Shown: positions 8,642 to 17,144 of the stretch, one piece after another
How positions within the stretch are numbered: the stretch's first letter is position 1
How the letters are laid out: each line of letters begins with the position of its first letter
Source of the DNA: Sphaerimonospora cavernae
GTDB taxonomy: Bacteria > Actinomycetota > Actinomycetes > Streptosporangiales > Streptosporangiaceae
Direction: 5' to 3'
Length of the DNA stretch: 64,000 bases
Assembly: GCF_042435035.1 (NCBI RefSeq)
Contig: NZ_JBHMQT010000033.1
Coordinates: 124,001-188,000 of the forward strand
The notes under the pieces: model-generated
What the model saw: only the letters and a program-made list of their open reading frames with translations
What the model was told of the DNA's origin: nothing
Database searches by the model: none
Program-made: the position numbers and the translations under genes

Positions 8642-9260
8642 ATCCGAGAACCTGCTCGCCCAGCAGCCCCTCCACGACGTCCAGCAATTCCAGCACGGCG
8701 GTGGCGATCACGTCGGGACACTCTCCTGCTGTGATCCGCCTACCGATCTCGGCGTAGACCAGCGCGTGCAGGCACCCGATGTGCCAGGCGACCGCGCGCG
8801 GCAGCGGGTCGTCCAGTGCGGCACCGGTCTCCTCGGCCAGTACAACGGCCAGCGCGTCGGTCATCTGGCGGCCGAGGTCCTCCAGCCGCGCGGACAGCGT
8901 GGGAGCGGCCCGCATCATCTCGAGTACGCGCCCGAACCCGGCGCTCAGGCCTACCCGGCGCTCCCGGCCACGTATCTCCTCGCGCAGCCAGGCCAGCACT
9001 GCGCCCGCCGCCGAATCGCCCGGACAGCGCTGCCGCACGACATCGGCCAGCCGCCACGGAGAGGCATCCTCTGGCGGCAGGACGAGGTCCTCCTTGGCTT
9101 CAAAGTAGTTGTAGACGGTGTTCACCGACACCTCGGCAACGGCAGCGATCTCGGTGACTGTGACATTGTCGAAGCCACGCTCGACGAACAGGCCGATGGC
9201 CACTTCAGAGATGCGCTGCCGCATCTGCCGCTTCTTACGCTCCCGCAGCCCCTCTCCCAT
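8622..9260 (-). CDS. TetR family transcriptional regulator
   Basis: 212 aa. N-terminal TetR helix-turn-helix at residues 8-60: RQRISEVAIGLFVERGFDNVT then VTEIAAVAEVSVNTVYNYF with the signature tyrosine pair. The C-terminal ligand/dimer domain is variable and does not identify an effector. A perfect 7-bp inverted repeat 30 bp upstream (9290-9305) is the probable operator, so autorepression is likely and DUF6204 would be co-regulated. No transporter or enzyme gene is divergently linked; the next item upstream is a methyltransferase pseudogene, perhaps a former target. Confidence 0.88.
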   Translation of the reverse strand: MGEGLRERKKRQMRQRISEVAIGLFVERGFDNVTVTEIAAVAEVSVNTVYNYFEAKEDLVLPPEDASPWRLADVVRQRCPGDSAAGAVLAWLREEIRGRERRVGLSAGFGRVLEMMRAAPTLSARLEDLGRQMTDALAVVLAEETGAALDDPLPRAVAWHIGCLHALVYAEIGRRITAGECPDVIATAVLELLDVVEGLLGEQVLGYAVREG

Positions 9261-9289
9261 AGGTGGACCCTACTCCTAATTTTAAGCGG

Positions 9290-9305
9290 ACTACAATTTT
9301 GTAGT
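9290..9305. promoter_or_regulatory. probable TetR operator
   Basis: ACTACAA-tt-TTGTAGT is a perfect 7+7 palindrome with a 2-bp centre, 30 bp upstream of the TetR start in an AT-rich patch. Read on the minus strand, its inner arm TTGTAG lies 18 nt before TAGGGT, so a repressor bound here would cover the -35 region. Confidence 0.7.
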
Positions 9306-9501
9306 GGAGTGCTCTTTTCCCTGCGGCATGTCCTCAACCGCCGGCCACGCCCAGGGCAGGGAGCTACACGATGTGGTCCGGGCGGTCCAGCAGTTGACGC
9401 AGTCGGGTCACACTGGTGCTGCAGTTGGCCATGCACCTGACCCTTCGCCTCTGCGATAAAGATCGACGGGAAACTCTCTAGCATGTTGGGTTTACGCCAG
9501 G

Positions 9502-9790
9502 TCAGGAAGTTTTATGCCAGGTCAGGGAGTAGCGGCGGAGCACGTGTCGGCGATAGCGCATTCCGGGCAGCAGCCGCCGTGCCGCGGATCGCACCTGCCC
9601 CGCGGGTCGGCCACCAGCATGCCTCGGGGCCACTGGCGCGACGCAGCACTTTCGCGATCCGTACGATCGGGGCGACCGCGATCGTCGCCGCCCACTCCGC
9701 CGGGGTCGTCTCGTGGGCCAGGCCGACCACCACCAGCGTGCCGCCGGGGCGCAGCAGTTCGCGCACCCCGTCGCGGTCATCGACTTCCAC
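9502..9790 (-). pseudogene. decayed class I SAM-dependent methyltransferase (C-terminal remnant)
   Basis: Two adjacent minus-strand frames together give the end of a common actinobacterial methyltransferase. The upstream part (frame ending at 9512) has LLRPGGTLVVVGLA, the post-motif strand after the SAM site, continuing through IVRIAKVLRR. The downstream part (frame ending at 9502) reads VRSAARRLLPGMRYRRHVLR then YSLTWHK, the usual C-terminus. A frameshift separates them and the N-terminal about 150 residues with the SAM-binding GxGxG are gone. An imperfect 19-bp direct duplication (two copies of gccaggtcagg) follows the stop. The rest of 9306-9826 holds no convincing gene; a 22-codon open stretch at 9364-9432 (minus) looks weakly like the start of an isocitrate-lyase-family protein. 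Confidence 0.7.
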
Positions 9791-9826
9791 AGGCGGAGTC
9801 TAGGTCGTGTCCCACGGGATCACGCG

Positions 9827-10312
9827 CTACGAGATCGAGGTGAACCGGCTCAGCGCGTCGTCTATCACGGTTTCCGCGTTCGGCCGAGGCTCCCATCCCC
9901 GGGTGTCGGCGCTCTTGCCGGGTTCGAGGGCCTTGTAGACCTCGAAGAAGTGGCCGATCTCGTTCAGCACGTGCGGCTGGACATCGGTGATGTCCCGGAT
10001 ATGGGCGAAGCGGTCATCCGTGGCGGGCACGCACAGAATCTTCGCGTCGGGACCCTTCTCGTCGTGCATCCAGAAGACGCCGACCGGTCGTACGGCGATC
10101 ACGCAGCCGGGGAAGGTCGGCAGCTCGCCCAGCGCCATCGCGTCCAGCGGGTCGTCGTCTTCGGCCAGGGTGCGCGGCAGGAAACCGTAGTCATAGGGAT
10201 AGGCCGTCGCGGTGAACAGCAGCCGGTCCAGGCGGATCCGCTGCCGTCCGGGATCCATCTCGTACTTGTTGCGTGATCCCCGCGGCGTCTCCACCACCAT
10301 GTCAAAGCGCAC
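9827..10312 (-). CDS. ppa: inorganic pyrophosphatase
   Basis: Cytosolic family I pyrophosphatase, hydrolysing diphosphate to two phosphates and so pulling biosynthetic reactions forward. 161 aa, the usual prokaryotic length. The family signature DDDPLDAM holds metal-binding aspartates; EMDPGRQRIRLDRLL and YPYDYGFLPRT are the neighbouring active-site strands. GTG 10312 is preceded by GGAGGGG at good spacing; an in-frame ATG lies four codons on. It follows the FKBP gene on the same strand, but a 94-bp gap suggests its own transcript. Confidence 0.95.
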   Translation of the reverse strand: MRFDMVVETPRGSRNKYEMDPGRQRIRLDRLLFTATAYPYDYGFLPRTLAEDDDPLDAMALGELPTFPGCVIAVRPVGVFWMHDEKGPDAKILCVPATDDRFAHIRDITDVQPHVLNEIGHFFEVYKALEPGKSADTRGWEPRPNAETVIDDALSRFTSIS

Positions 10313-10406
10313 GACACCCCTCCTTCAACGGAGCAAGGCCATCGTCGCCATCGTATGACCACCGCCGCCGGGACGCCCGGCGGCGGTCTTCCGCGCCTCA
10401 GAGGAG

Positions 10407-11396
10407 TCAGGCCGCGCCGAGGACGTCGACGACGAAGACCAGGGTGTCGGTGCCCTTGATCCCGGCGTCCTTGTTGCCGTCCTTGCCGTACCCGAGGTCC
10501 GGCGGGATCGTGAGCAGCACGCGGCTGCCGACCGGGACCCCGGCGAGGCCCTGGGACCATCCCTTCACGACCTGGTCGAGGGAGAACGACGCGGGCTCGC
10601 CGCGCTTCCAACTGGAGTCGAACTCCTTGTCGCTGCCCCAGATCTTGCCGACATAGTGGGCCATGATCGTCTGACCGGCCTCGACCTTGGGCCCGGTGCC
10701 CTCGATCACCGTCTTGACGACGAGCTTGTCGGACGGCTTGGCGTCGGTCTTGGTGGTCAGCGTGGGCGCCTTGTCCCCATCCGGGTTCTCCACCTTGACG
10801 CCCTTGACGCCGGGGTCGACGGCGGCGCCCTCCACGGACTTCCGCACCGCCGACTCCACGTCGATCACCATCACCTGGTTGGTGGTGTCGAAGTCGACCC
10901 CCTGCTGCTTGGCCTCCTCGACCTGCTGGGGTGGCAGGACGTCCTTGGCGATGACCGCCAGCGTCCGGCTGCCCGGCTTCGCGCCGACCAGGGCCTCGTG
11001 CAGCGGCTTGGGCAGTTGCGGGCTGACGCTGACGAACTCCGCCCTGCCCTGGTCGTAGGCCGAGCCCGCCGACTTGTTCTCCTTGCCGTCCCAGGTGTAG
11101 ACGGTGACACTCGCGGCGAGCACGTCCCCGTCCTTGGCCGGCGTGCCTTCACCCTCGATGATCCTGCGGGAGACCGAGGTCAGAGCGGGATTTCCGGCCG
11201 GGAAGGTGACGTCGGGCTTCTTGCCGACGCTCCCCTCGACCTTGATGCCGTCGGCGGAGGCCACCGGCCCCGACGGCGCCGCGGCGGCACTGGCGGAGGG
11301 GCTCTCACCGGCGGTGGTCCGCTGGGCGGTGCCGCAGGCCGCGGCGAGCATCAAGGGTATGACGGTGGCGGCGGCGATTGCCGTACGGCGGCGCAT
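10407..11396 (-). CDS. FKBP-type peptidyl-prolyl isomerase lipoprotein
   Basis: Exported proline isomerase, presumably assisting folding outside the membrane. 329 aa: lipoprotein signal peptide with lipobox LAAAC (Cys21), a low-complexity Ala/Ser spacer, a degenerate FKBP-like domain (about 45-190) and a canonical FKBP domain (about 225-328) with HYVGKIWGSDKEFDSSW, VKGWSQGLAGVPVGSR and IPPDLGYG. The ATG at 11396 is chosen because it opens the signal peptide and has GAGGAATC in front; the frame stays open 13 codons further. It follows pafA, a position FKBP genes often hold in actinobacterial proteasome loci. Confidence 0.92.
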   Translation of the reverse strand: MRRRTAIAAATVIPLMLAAACGTAQRTTAGESPSASAAAAPSGPVASADGIKVEGSVGKKPDVTFPAGNPALTSVSRRIIEGEGTPAKDGDVLAASVTVYTWDGKENKSAGSAYDQGRAEFVSVSPQLPKPLHEALVGAKPGSRTLAVIAKDVLPPQQVEEAKQQGVDFDTTNQVMVIDVESAVRKSVEGAAVDPGVKGVKVENPDGDKAPTLTTKTDAKPSDKLVVKTVIEGTGPKVEAGQTIMAHYVGKIWGSDKEFDSSWKRGEPASFSLDQVVKGWSQGLAGVPVGSRVLLTIPPDLGYGKDGNKDAGIKGTDTLVFVVDVLGAA

Positions 11397-11468
11397 GTGA
11401 GATTCCTCGGGACGACAAGTGGGTCCGGGAAACACTACCCGAACCCACCGTCTGCACGAGATAAAGGA

Positions 11469-12827
11469 TCACATTCCGGCGATCAGCTTCTCCACTCGCT
11501 CGTCCACGCTGCGGAACGGATCCTTGCACAGCACCGTGCGCTGGGCCTGGTCGTTCAGCTTCAGGTGGACCCAGTCGACGGTGAAGTCGCGCCGTTTCTC
11601 CTGCGCCTTGCGGATGAACTCTCCGCGCAGCTTGGCTCTCGTGGTCTGCGGCGGAACCGACTTCGCCTCGAAGATCTTGACGTCGCTCGCCACCCGCTCG
11701 ACCGCCCCGCGCTTCTGCAGGAGGTAGAACAGACCTCGCTTGCGGTGCACGTCGTGGTAGGCCAGATCGAGCTGCGCGACGCGGGGGGACGACAGCGGCA
11801 GATCGTACTTCTGTCTGTAACGTTCAATCATCTGGTACTTGGTGACCCAGTCGATCTCCCGCGAGACGAGGTCGAGGTCGCCCGTCTCCACCGCCCTGAG
11901 CGTGCGCTCCCACAGCTCCAGGACCCGCTTGCTGATCTCGTCGCCGCCGCGTCGCTCGACGAAGTCGGCGGCCTTGGTGAGGTACTCCTGCTGGATCTCC
12001 AGTGACGAGGCCTCCCGTCCGTTGGCCAGGCGGACCCGTCGCCGGCCGGTCATGTCGTGGGAGACCTCCCGGATGGCCCTGATCGGGTTCTCCAGGGACA
12101 GGTCACGCATCACGACGCCGGCCTCGATCATGCGCAGCACCAGATCGGTCGCGCCGACCTTGAGCAGCATGGTGCTCTCGCTCATGTTCGAGTCGCCGAC
12201 GATCACGTGGAGCCGGCGGAACCGCTCGGCGTCGGCGTGCGGCTCATCCCTCGTGTTGATGATCGGCCGCGATCGGGTGGTCGCCGAGGAGACCCCCTCC
12301 CAGATGTGCTCGGCCCGCTGCGACACGCAGTAGACCGCGCCGCGCGGGGTCTGCAGAACCTTTCCGGCGCCGCAGATGATCTGCCGGGTCACCAGGTACG
12401 GGATGAGGACGTCGGCCAGCCGGCCGAACTCCCCGTGCCGTCCGACCAGGTAGTTCTCATGGCAACCATAGGAGTTGCCCGCCGAGTCGGTGTTGTTCTT
12501 GAACAGGTAGATGTCCCCTGCGATGCCCTCCTCGCGGAGCCGCTTCTCCGCGTCCACGAGGAGTCCTTCGAGGATGCGCTCACCCGCCTTGTCGTGGGTG
12601 ACCAACTCCACGACGTTGTCGCACTCCGGGGTGGCGTACTCCGGATGGCTTCCCACGTCGAGGTAGAGGCGCGCACCGTTGCGCAGGAAGACGTTGCTCG
12701 ATCGGCCCCAGGACACCACTCGCCGGAACAGGTACCGCGCCACCTCGTCCGGTGACAGCCTCCGCTGCCCACGGAACGTGCAGGTGACGCCGTACTCGTT
12801 CTCCAGCCCGAAGATGCGTCTGTCCAT
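11469..12827 (-). CDS. pafA: Pup-protein ligase PafA
   Basis: Glutamine-synthetase-like ligase that phosphorylates the C-terminal Glu of Pup with ATP and joins it to a lysine of a target protein, marking it for the proteasome. 452 aa, normal length. The Mg-ATP motif FGLENEYGV opens the protein (Glu9, Glu11), and YLDVGSHPEYATPEC carries the conserved catalytic Asp57; YLFKNNTDSAGNSYGCHENY follows. ATG 12827 is preferred to the adjacent GTG 12830 because it matches the family start and lies 6 nt after a TAGGGT box. It shares fold and key motifs with Dop at 18474. Confidence 0.97.
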   Translation of the reverse strand: MDRRIFGLENEYGVTCTFRGQRRLSPDEVARYLFRRVVSWGRSSNVFLRNGARLYLDVGSHPEYATPECDNVVELVTHDKAGERILEGLLVDAEKRLREEGIAGDIYLFKNNTDSAGNSYGCHENYLVGRHGEFGRLADVLIPYLVTRQIICGAGKVLQTPRGAVYCVSQRAEHIWEGVSSATTRSRPIINTRDEPHADAERFRRLHVIVGDSNMSESTMLLKVGATDLVLRMIEAGVVMRDLSLENPIRAIREVSHDMTGRRRVRLANGREASSLEIQQEYLTKAADFVERRGGDEISKRVLELWERTLRAVETGDLDLVSREIDWVTKYQMIERYRQKYDLPLSSPRVAQLDLAYHDVHRKRGLFYLLQKRGAVERVASDVKIFEAKSVPPQTTRAKLRGEFIRKAQEKRRDFTVDWVHLKLNDQAQRTVLCKDPFRSVDERVEKLIAGM

Positions 12828-12833
12828 CACCTA

Positions 12834-12839
12834 ACCCTA
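12834..12839 (-). promoter_or_regulatory. -10 box of pafA
   Basis: TAGGGT 6 nt before ATG 12827 on the minus strand, with no ribosome site between; suggests pafA has its own leaderless promoter rather than depending on prcBA read-through. Confidence 0.5.
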
Positions 12840-12867
12840 TTCCCCGTTTCGGGGAATCGAACAGGGA

Positions 12868-13563
12868 TCAGGCCGCGTAGATCTGCACGACCTCGACGAT
12901 CTGGCGGTTCTTCACCGTGATCAGCGCGTACAAGCCGCCCTTGTCGGTCAGCGAGACCAGCCTGTCCCGCGAGCAGCGCTGGGTGCCCAGGTAGTTTCCG
13001 TCGATCGTCTGATCCTTCCCGTCGCAGCCGACGGCGCTCAGGAAGACGACGTCCTTGGCGATCGGCGCGGCGAAGGCCGTCACGTCGCCCTTGGGCGGGC
13101 CCTCGAAGTGGCCGGTCGTCGAACCGCCGTACTCCCGCACGAAGCGCACGGGAACGTACTCGGCCACGTTCGCGTCCTGCATCGCCCGCATCTCCCCGCG
13201 TACGATGCCGTCCCGGCTCGGACTGATGCCCTTGGTGAAGTCGTGCCCCGGATCGGACTGGATGACCTCCCCGTGGATCGGCGGGGTCTTGACCGAGATC
13301 GGCGGCCGCTCATCGTCCTCCGTCGGTTGGGCGACCGGTCCGGGGCTCGCCGAGCCCTCCGGCGCCGGCGTCCCCTCGGTCGGCGTCTCCGCGGACGGCT
13401 CGGCTGACGGCTCGGCGGGCTGCTCCGACGGCGTCGCGGTCACCGTCACCGTCACGGTGGGCGCGGGGGAGCCGTCGGCGCCGGAACAGGCGGCCAGGGA
13501 GAGGAGGGTGACGGCGGCCGCGGCCGGGACCGCCACCCGCCGGAAGAGGTCAAATGTCGTCAT
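12868..13563 (-). CDS. predicted lipoprotein, function unknown
   Basis: 231 aa. Signal peptide with lipobox SLAAC (Cys26), then about 60 residues of Pro/Ser/Thr/Glu linker (TVTVTVTATPSEQPAEPSAE) and a compact C-terminal domain from about residue 95 with two cysteines (VGCDGK, QRCSRD) that could pair. No family recognised. It lies between prcA and pafA, where other actinomycetes often have nothing or a PE gene; a role in the Pup system is not implied, since the protein is outside the membrane. A TAGTCT box 9 nt upstream suggests its own leaderless transcript. Confidence 0.78.
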   Translation of the reverse strand: MTTFDLFRRVAVPAAAAVTLLSLAACSGADGSPAPTVTVTVTATPSEQPAEPSAEPSAETPTEGTPAPEGSASPGPVAQPTEDDERPPISVKTPPIHGEVIQSDPGHDFTKGISPSRDGIVRGEMRAMQDANVAEYVPVRFVREYGGSTTGHFEGPPKGDVTAFAAPIAKDVVFLSAVGCDGKDQTIDGNYLGTQRCSRDRLVSLTDKGGLYALITVKNRQIVEVVQIYAA

Positions 13564-13572
13564 AACCGGATG

Positions 13573-13578
13573 AGACTA
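13573..13578 (-). promoter_or_regulatory. -10 box of the lipoprotein gene
   Basis: TAGTCT on the minus strand, 9 nt before ATG 13563. Confidence 0.4.
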
Positions 13579-13661
13579 GCGAACTCTCAATCTGGTTGTG
13601 ACCATGAGTATGACCTCGATCACGACTCCGTACGATCCGACGGCCCCGGCCTGCCTCCCGG

Positions 13662-14489
13662 CTACTCCGGCGAGCCGGCGTCGACGTCGCCCTCCGGCGC
13701 GGTGGGCGGCGGAGCCTCGCCGCCCGCGGGAGCCGTACCCCCATCCGCGGTTCCCTGGCTCTCGGCCCCCTCTGGGGCCTCAGGCGGCCCGGCGGATGCC
13801 TCGGCCTCGGCCAGCAGACGCTCCAGACGTGCGCCGGTGAGCCGGAGGAACTTGCGATGCTCCCGGCTCCGGTCCAGGACCGCCACCTCCAACTGGGTGG
13901 CCGGCGGCCGGTCGCCACCCGGCTCGGTCAGCGCTGCCAGGGCCGCGTCGAGGGCGCGCGGCAGCGGCAGCCCGTCCTGGTAGCGTTCCTTGAGCCGCCC
14001 GGCCACCGCGTCGGACTGACCGCCGATGACGGCCATGCCCTGCTCGTCGAAGACCGAGCCGTCGAAGGTGAGCCGGTAGATCTGATCGTCGGCAGGGGCC
14101 TCCCCGACCTCGGCCACGACGATCTCCACCTCAAGCGACTTGATCGACTCAGTGAAGATCATCCCAAGCTGCTGGGCGTAGAGGTTGGCGAGCCCCCTGC
14201 CGGTCACGTCGCCGCGGTTGAACGTGTATCCGTTGATGTCGGCGTAGCGGATGCCGGCCAGGCGGAGCGACTCGAACTCGTTGTACCGCCCGACCGCGGC
14301 GAAACCGATCCGGTCATAGATCTCGCTGATCTTGTGGAGGGCCTTGGAGGGGTTGGGCGCCACGAACAGGATGCCGTCCGCATACTGCATGACGACCACG
14401 CTGCGGCCACGCGCGATGCCCTTACGCGCATACTCCGCCCTGTCCCGCATGATCTGCTCGGGTGAGGCATATCCAAAGGGCATGGACAC
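13662..14489 (-). CDS. prcA: 20S proteasome alpha subunit PrcA
   Basis: Forms the outer rings and gate of the actinobacterial 20S core, docking Arc/Mpa. 275 aa: the gate segment with SPEQIMRDRAEYARKGIARG, then the Ntn fold (QYADGILFVAPNPSKALHKI), without a catalytic Thr as expected for alpha. The last about 45 residues are an acidic Pro/Gly/Ala-rich tail typical of actinomycete alpha subunits. GTG 14489 gives the family's usual MS-PF start; ATG 14483 is an alternative. Only 23 bp separate it from prcB, so they are one transcript. Confidence 0.96.
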   Translation of the reverse strand: MSMPFGYASPEQIMRDRAEYARKGIARGRSVVVMQYADGILFVAPNPSKALHKISEIYDRIGFAAVGRYNEFESLRLAGIRYADINGYTFNRGDVTGRGLANLYAQQLGMIFTESIKSLEVEIVVAEVGEAPADDQIYRLTFDGSVFDEQGMAVIGGQSDAVAGRLKERYQDGLPLPRALDAALAALTEPGGDRPPATQLEVAVLDRSREHRKFLRLTGARLERLLAEAEASAGPPEAPEGAESQGTADGGTAPAGGEAPPPTAPEGDVDAGSPE

Positions 14490-14512
14490 CGGGGGTGTTC
14501 CTCTCTCTATCG

Positions 14513-15349
14513 TCAGCGCAGCGGCGCGGTCGGGCCTTCCGGTTCGGTCATCCGCCCCTCCAGCATCGACTGGACGAGCTCGGCGACCTCCTCGTCCGGC
14601 AGGCGGCGGAAGCCGTCCTCAGTGATCACGGCGACCACCGGCCAGATCTTCCTCGTGACGTCGGGCCCGCCGGTCGCCGAGTCGTCGTCGGCCGCGTCGT
14701 AGAGCGCGTGCAGGCACGCCAGCACCGCGTCCCGAGGGGTGGAGCCGGGCCGGTACAGCTTCTTCAGCGAGCCCCGGGCGAAGATCGAGCCCGAGCCGAT
14801 CGAGTGGTGATCATGCTGTTCGTACGGCCCGCCGCCCACGTCGTAGCTGAAGATGCGGCCCTTGCCCGCGTTCGGGTCGTACGCCGCGAACAGCGGGACG
14901 ACCGCCAGGCCCTGCATGGCCATGCCCAGATTGCCACGGATCATGGTGGCCAGGCGCTGGGCCTTGCCCTCGGTGGACAGCGACCTGCCCTCCGTCTTCT
15001 CGTAGTGCTCCAGCTCGACCCGGAAGAGTCGGGCCACCTCCAGACCCATGCTCGCGGTGCCCGCGATGCCCATACAGGAATAGTCGTCGGTGCGGAAGAC
15101 CTTCTCGATGTCCCGCTGCGAGATGATGTTTCCGGAGGTCGCGCGCCTGTCACCTGCCATGACGACTCCGCCCGCGCAGGTCACGGCGACGATCGTGGTC
15201 GCGTGCGGGATCTGGTCGCCCACCGGGGCCGCCAGTGCCTGCTCCCGGGTGGGCAGCAGATTCGGGGCGTACGCCCCGAGGAACTCGGTGAACGACGACG
15301 ACCCCGTGTTAGTGAAGAGGTGGTTCATCCAGGCCTGCTGAGATGCCAC
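14513..15349 (-). CDS. prcB: 20S proteasome beta subunit PrcB
   Basis: Catalytic subunit of the 20S proteasome. 278 aa with a propeptide of about 50 residues removed by autocleavage before Thr51 (PHA-TTIVAV); the residue before the catalytic Thr is Ala rather than the Gly found in M. tuberculosis. The catalytic lysine region is GGVVMAGDRRAT and the Ser-Asp region GSGSIFARG plus YDAADDDSATGG. GTG 15349 has GGAGGGAG at the right spacing. In most actinomycetes pup lies immediately upstream in the same operon; here a plus-strand oxidoreductase and a small ORF separate them, so prcBA must have its own promoter in 15350-15515. Confidence 0.96.
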   Translation of the reverse strand: MASQQAWMNHLFTNTGSSSFTEFLGAYAPNLLPTREQALAAPVGDQIPHATTIVAVTCAGGVVMAGDRRATSGNIISQRDIEKVFRTDDYSCMGIAGTASMGLEVARLFRVELEHYEKTEGRSLSTEGKAQRLATMIRGNLGMAMQGLAVVPLFAAYDPNAGKGRIFSYDVGGGPYEQHDHHSIGSGSIFARGSLKKLYRPGSTPRDAVLACLHALYDAADDDSATGGPDVTRKIWPVVAVITEDGFRRLPDEEVAELVQSMLEGRMTEPEGPTAPLR

Positions 15350-15486
15350 GCGACTCCCTCCAAGATTGCGTTGTTACGCCCGACCCTACTCATGTCTCCC
15401 CACTCGTTGCACTCTTCCCGATCAGCTCAGTGCGAACCGGAGCCCGCGCCGTACGGTTTCCACCTGTTCGGGCCGGGGGACGTCAG

Positions 15487-15518
15487 ATGCCGTGAACAGG
15501 TGATGCCGTGAACAGGTG
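15487..15518. repeat. 16-bp perfect tandem repeat at the oxidoreductase start
   Basis: ATGCCGTGAACAGGTG occurs twice head to tail (15487-15502, 15503-15518) and runs into the GTG-ATG start of the downstream gene, creating repeated potential start codons. It may reflect slippage or a binding site in the prcB/oxidoreductase divergent region. Confidence 0.85.
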
Positions 15519-16826
15519 ATGCGGGGGGACGGTAAGGCCGTGGACGCGTTGAGGGTGGGCCTCGTAGGGCTGGGCGTGGTCGCGCAGGTGGTCTACCTGC
15601 CCCTGCTGGCCCGGCGGCGGGACATGTTCCGGGTCGCCGCGGTGTGCGATCTGGACCTCGGCCACGCCGAGGAGGTCGGCGGCGAGATCGGCGCCCGGGC
15701 GTACGGCGACCCGGTGGAAATGCTGGACGGGGACGGGTTCGACGCGGTGCTGGTGCTCACCCCCGGATGTCACGGCGGCCTTGTGCGGGCAACGCTGGAG
15801 CGCGGCCACTGGGTGCTGTGCGAGAAGCCCCTGGCCTACAGCCACGCCGAGGTGCGCGGCCTGACGGAGCACGGGGCCCGGCTGATGGTCGGCTACATGA
15901 AGCAGTACGACCCCGCGGTCCAGCGGCTGCTGGAGTGTCTCCATGAGGCCGGGGGCCCGGAGTGCGTACGCCATCTGGACGTCACCGTGCTACATCCCTC
16001 CGGGGAGTCCCAACGCCTGTTCGCCCGGCCCCGCGCCTCCGGCCATGCCCCCGAGCGGCTCGCGCCGTACCTGGAGGCCGAGGAGCGCTCGATCACCGCG
16101 GCGCTGGGCACCGCGCCCGATCGGGTGCGGCGGCTCTACTCGCAGGTCCTGCTGGGGAGCATCAGCCACGAACTGTCACTGATCCGGCTGTTCACCGAGC
16201 CGTCCCCTGGGCCGTCCACTGGACCGCCCGCCGGTTCATCCGCCCGTTCGTCCCCTGGTTCGTCCTTCAGGCCGGACACCGAGACGGTGCCGACCGTGGA
16301 TCACGTGGCCGTCTGGCCGCTGGACGCCTTCCCACCGTCGGTCGAGGTGGCCGGGGTCCTGCCCGGGCCGCCGGCGGGATCATCAGCAGGGTCGCGCTCC
16401 GGGAGGTTCGGCCTGCGCTGGCACTATCTGCCGAGCTATCCTGCCTACCACGAGACGGTTACGCTGCACCACGAGCACGGCTCGCTGGAACTGCACTTCC
16501 CCTCCCCGTATCTCCTCAACGCGCCCACCCGGCTCACCGTCCGGTCGCGGGTGGGCACCACCGAACGGACGATGGTCTTCCGGGACGTCGCCGAGGCGTT
16601 CGAGCGGCAACTCGTCGCCTTCCACCGGTTCGTCACCCAGGGCGAACCGCCGCTCACCGGGCTGGACGGGGCGCTGCGCGACATCGTCACCGCCCAACTG
16701 ATCGCCCGCAAGTACGCCGAGTCCGTCGGGATCCCTCTGGGAGGCGAGTCCGCCGAGATCTCTCCGGACGGGATCTCTCCGGGCGGGATCTCTCCGGGCG
16801 GCGAGCGAACAGCGGGACGTAGGTGA
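15516..16826 (+). CDS. Gfo/Idh/MocA family NAD(P)-dependent oxidoreductase
   Basis: 436 aa or shorter. N-terminal Rossmann fold with VGLVGLGVVAQ and the family's Glu-Lys-Pro motif CEKPLAYS, followed by the C-terminal alpha/beta substrate domain. Substrate unknown; relatives oxidise sugars, inositols or bile pigments. Two low-complexity inserts are present: a Ser/Pro/Gly linker (about residues 228-250) and a C-terminal ISPGG repeat (16755-16799). GTG 15516, ATG 15519 or GTG 15540 could be the start; the last is nearest the conserved fold and follows GGGGGAC. It lies on the opposite strand between pup and prcB, interrupting a normally continuous operon. Confidence 0.85.
   Translation: MMRGDGKAVDALRVGLVGLGVVAQVVYLPLLARRRDMFRVAAVCDLDLGHAEEVGGEIGARAYGDPVEMLDGDGFDAVLVLTPGCHGGLVRATLERGHWVLCEKPLAYSHAEVRGLTEHGARLMVGYMKQYDPAVQRLLECLHEAGGPECVRHLDVTVLHPSGESQRLFARPRASGHAPERLAPYLEAEERSITAALGTAPDRVRRLYSQVLLGSISHELSLIRLFTEPSPGPSTGPPAGSSARSSPGSSFRPDTETVPTVDHVAVWPLDAFPPSVEVAGVLPGPPAGSSAGSRSGRFGLRWHYLPSYPAYHETVTLHHEHGSLELHFPSPYLLNAPTRLTVRSRVGTTERTMVFRDVAEAFERQLVAFHRFVTQGEPPLTGLDGALRDIVTAQLIARKYAESVGIPLGGESAEISPDGISPGGISPGGERTAGRR
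16755..16799. repeat. 15-bp tandem repeat at the oxidoreductase C-terminus
   Basis: Three units of (g/g)g(g/a)atctctccggg(c/a)-type sequence (16755-16769, 16770-16784, 16785-16799) encode ISPDG/ISPGG pentapeptides just before the stop codon. Confidence 0.85.
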
Positions 16827-16901
16827 AGTGAACCCCGACGGCGGGCGAGCACTGCCGGAGCCGACGAGGGGGTGCTTTCCGGTGTTTCGGCTGAGGGAGT
16901 G

Positions 16902-17099
16902 ATGGCGATCGTACAGCGGGAGAGGGGCGGATGGCTGGAGATCCGCCCGGTGGCCGCGCATCCGGTGGCCACCGAGGCCATCATCCACGGGGATTTCCTG
17001 GCCGATGTGCTCGGCTTCCCCGCCGCCCCGCTGGAGGTCTCAGAGAATTCGGTGCGGTTCGCGCCCGTCCCTTCGAAGTCCCTTCGAAATCGCGCCTGA
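16902..17099 (+). CDS. small conserved-looking protein, function unknown
   Basis: 65 aa from ATG 16902 (GAGGGA a few nt upstream). Codons show the strong GC-third-position bias of real genes here. The product is compact (GGWLEIRPVAAHPVATEA, GDFLADVLGFPAAPL) with no cysteines, signal or membrane helix; no family recognised. It starts 75 bp after the oxidoreductase on the same strand and converges on pup with a 45-bp gap, so it probably shares the oxidoreductase transcript. An earlier in-frame ATG at 16872 would add ten residues. Confidence 0.5.
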   Translation: MAIVQRERGGWLEIRPVAAHPVATEAIIHGDFLADVLGFPAAPLEVSENSVRFAPVPSKSLRNRA

Positions 17100-17144
17100 C
17101 CGGCTTTCCCGGCTCTGACCCGCTCTCTCCTGCTTCTGGAGCTG

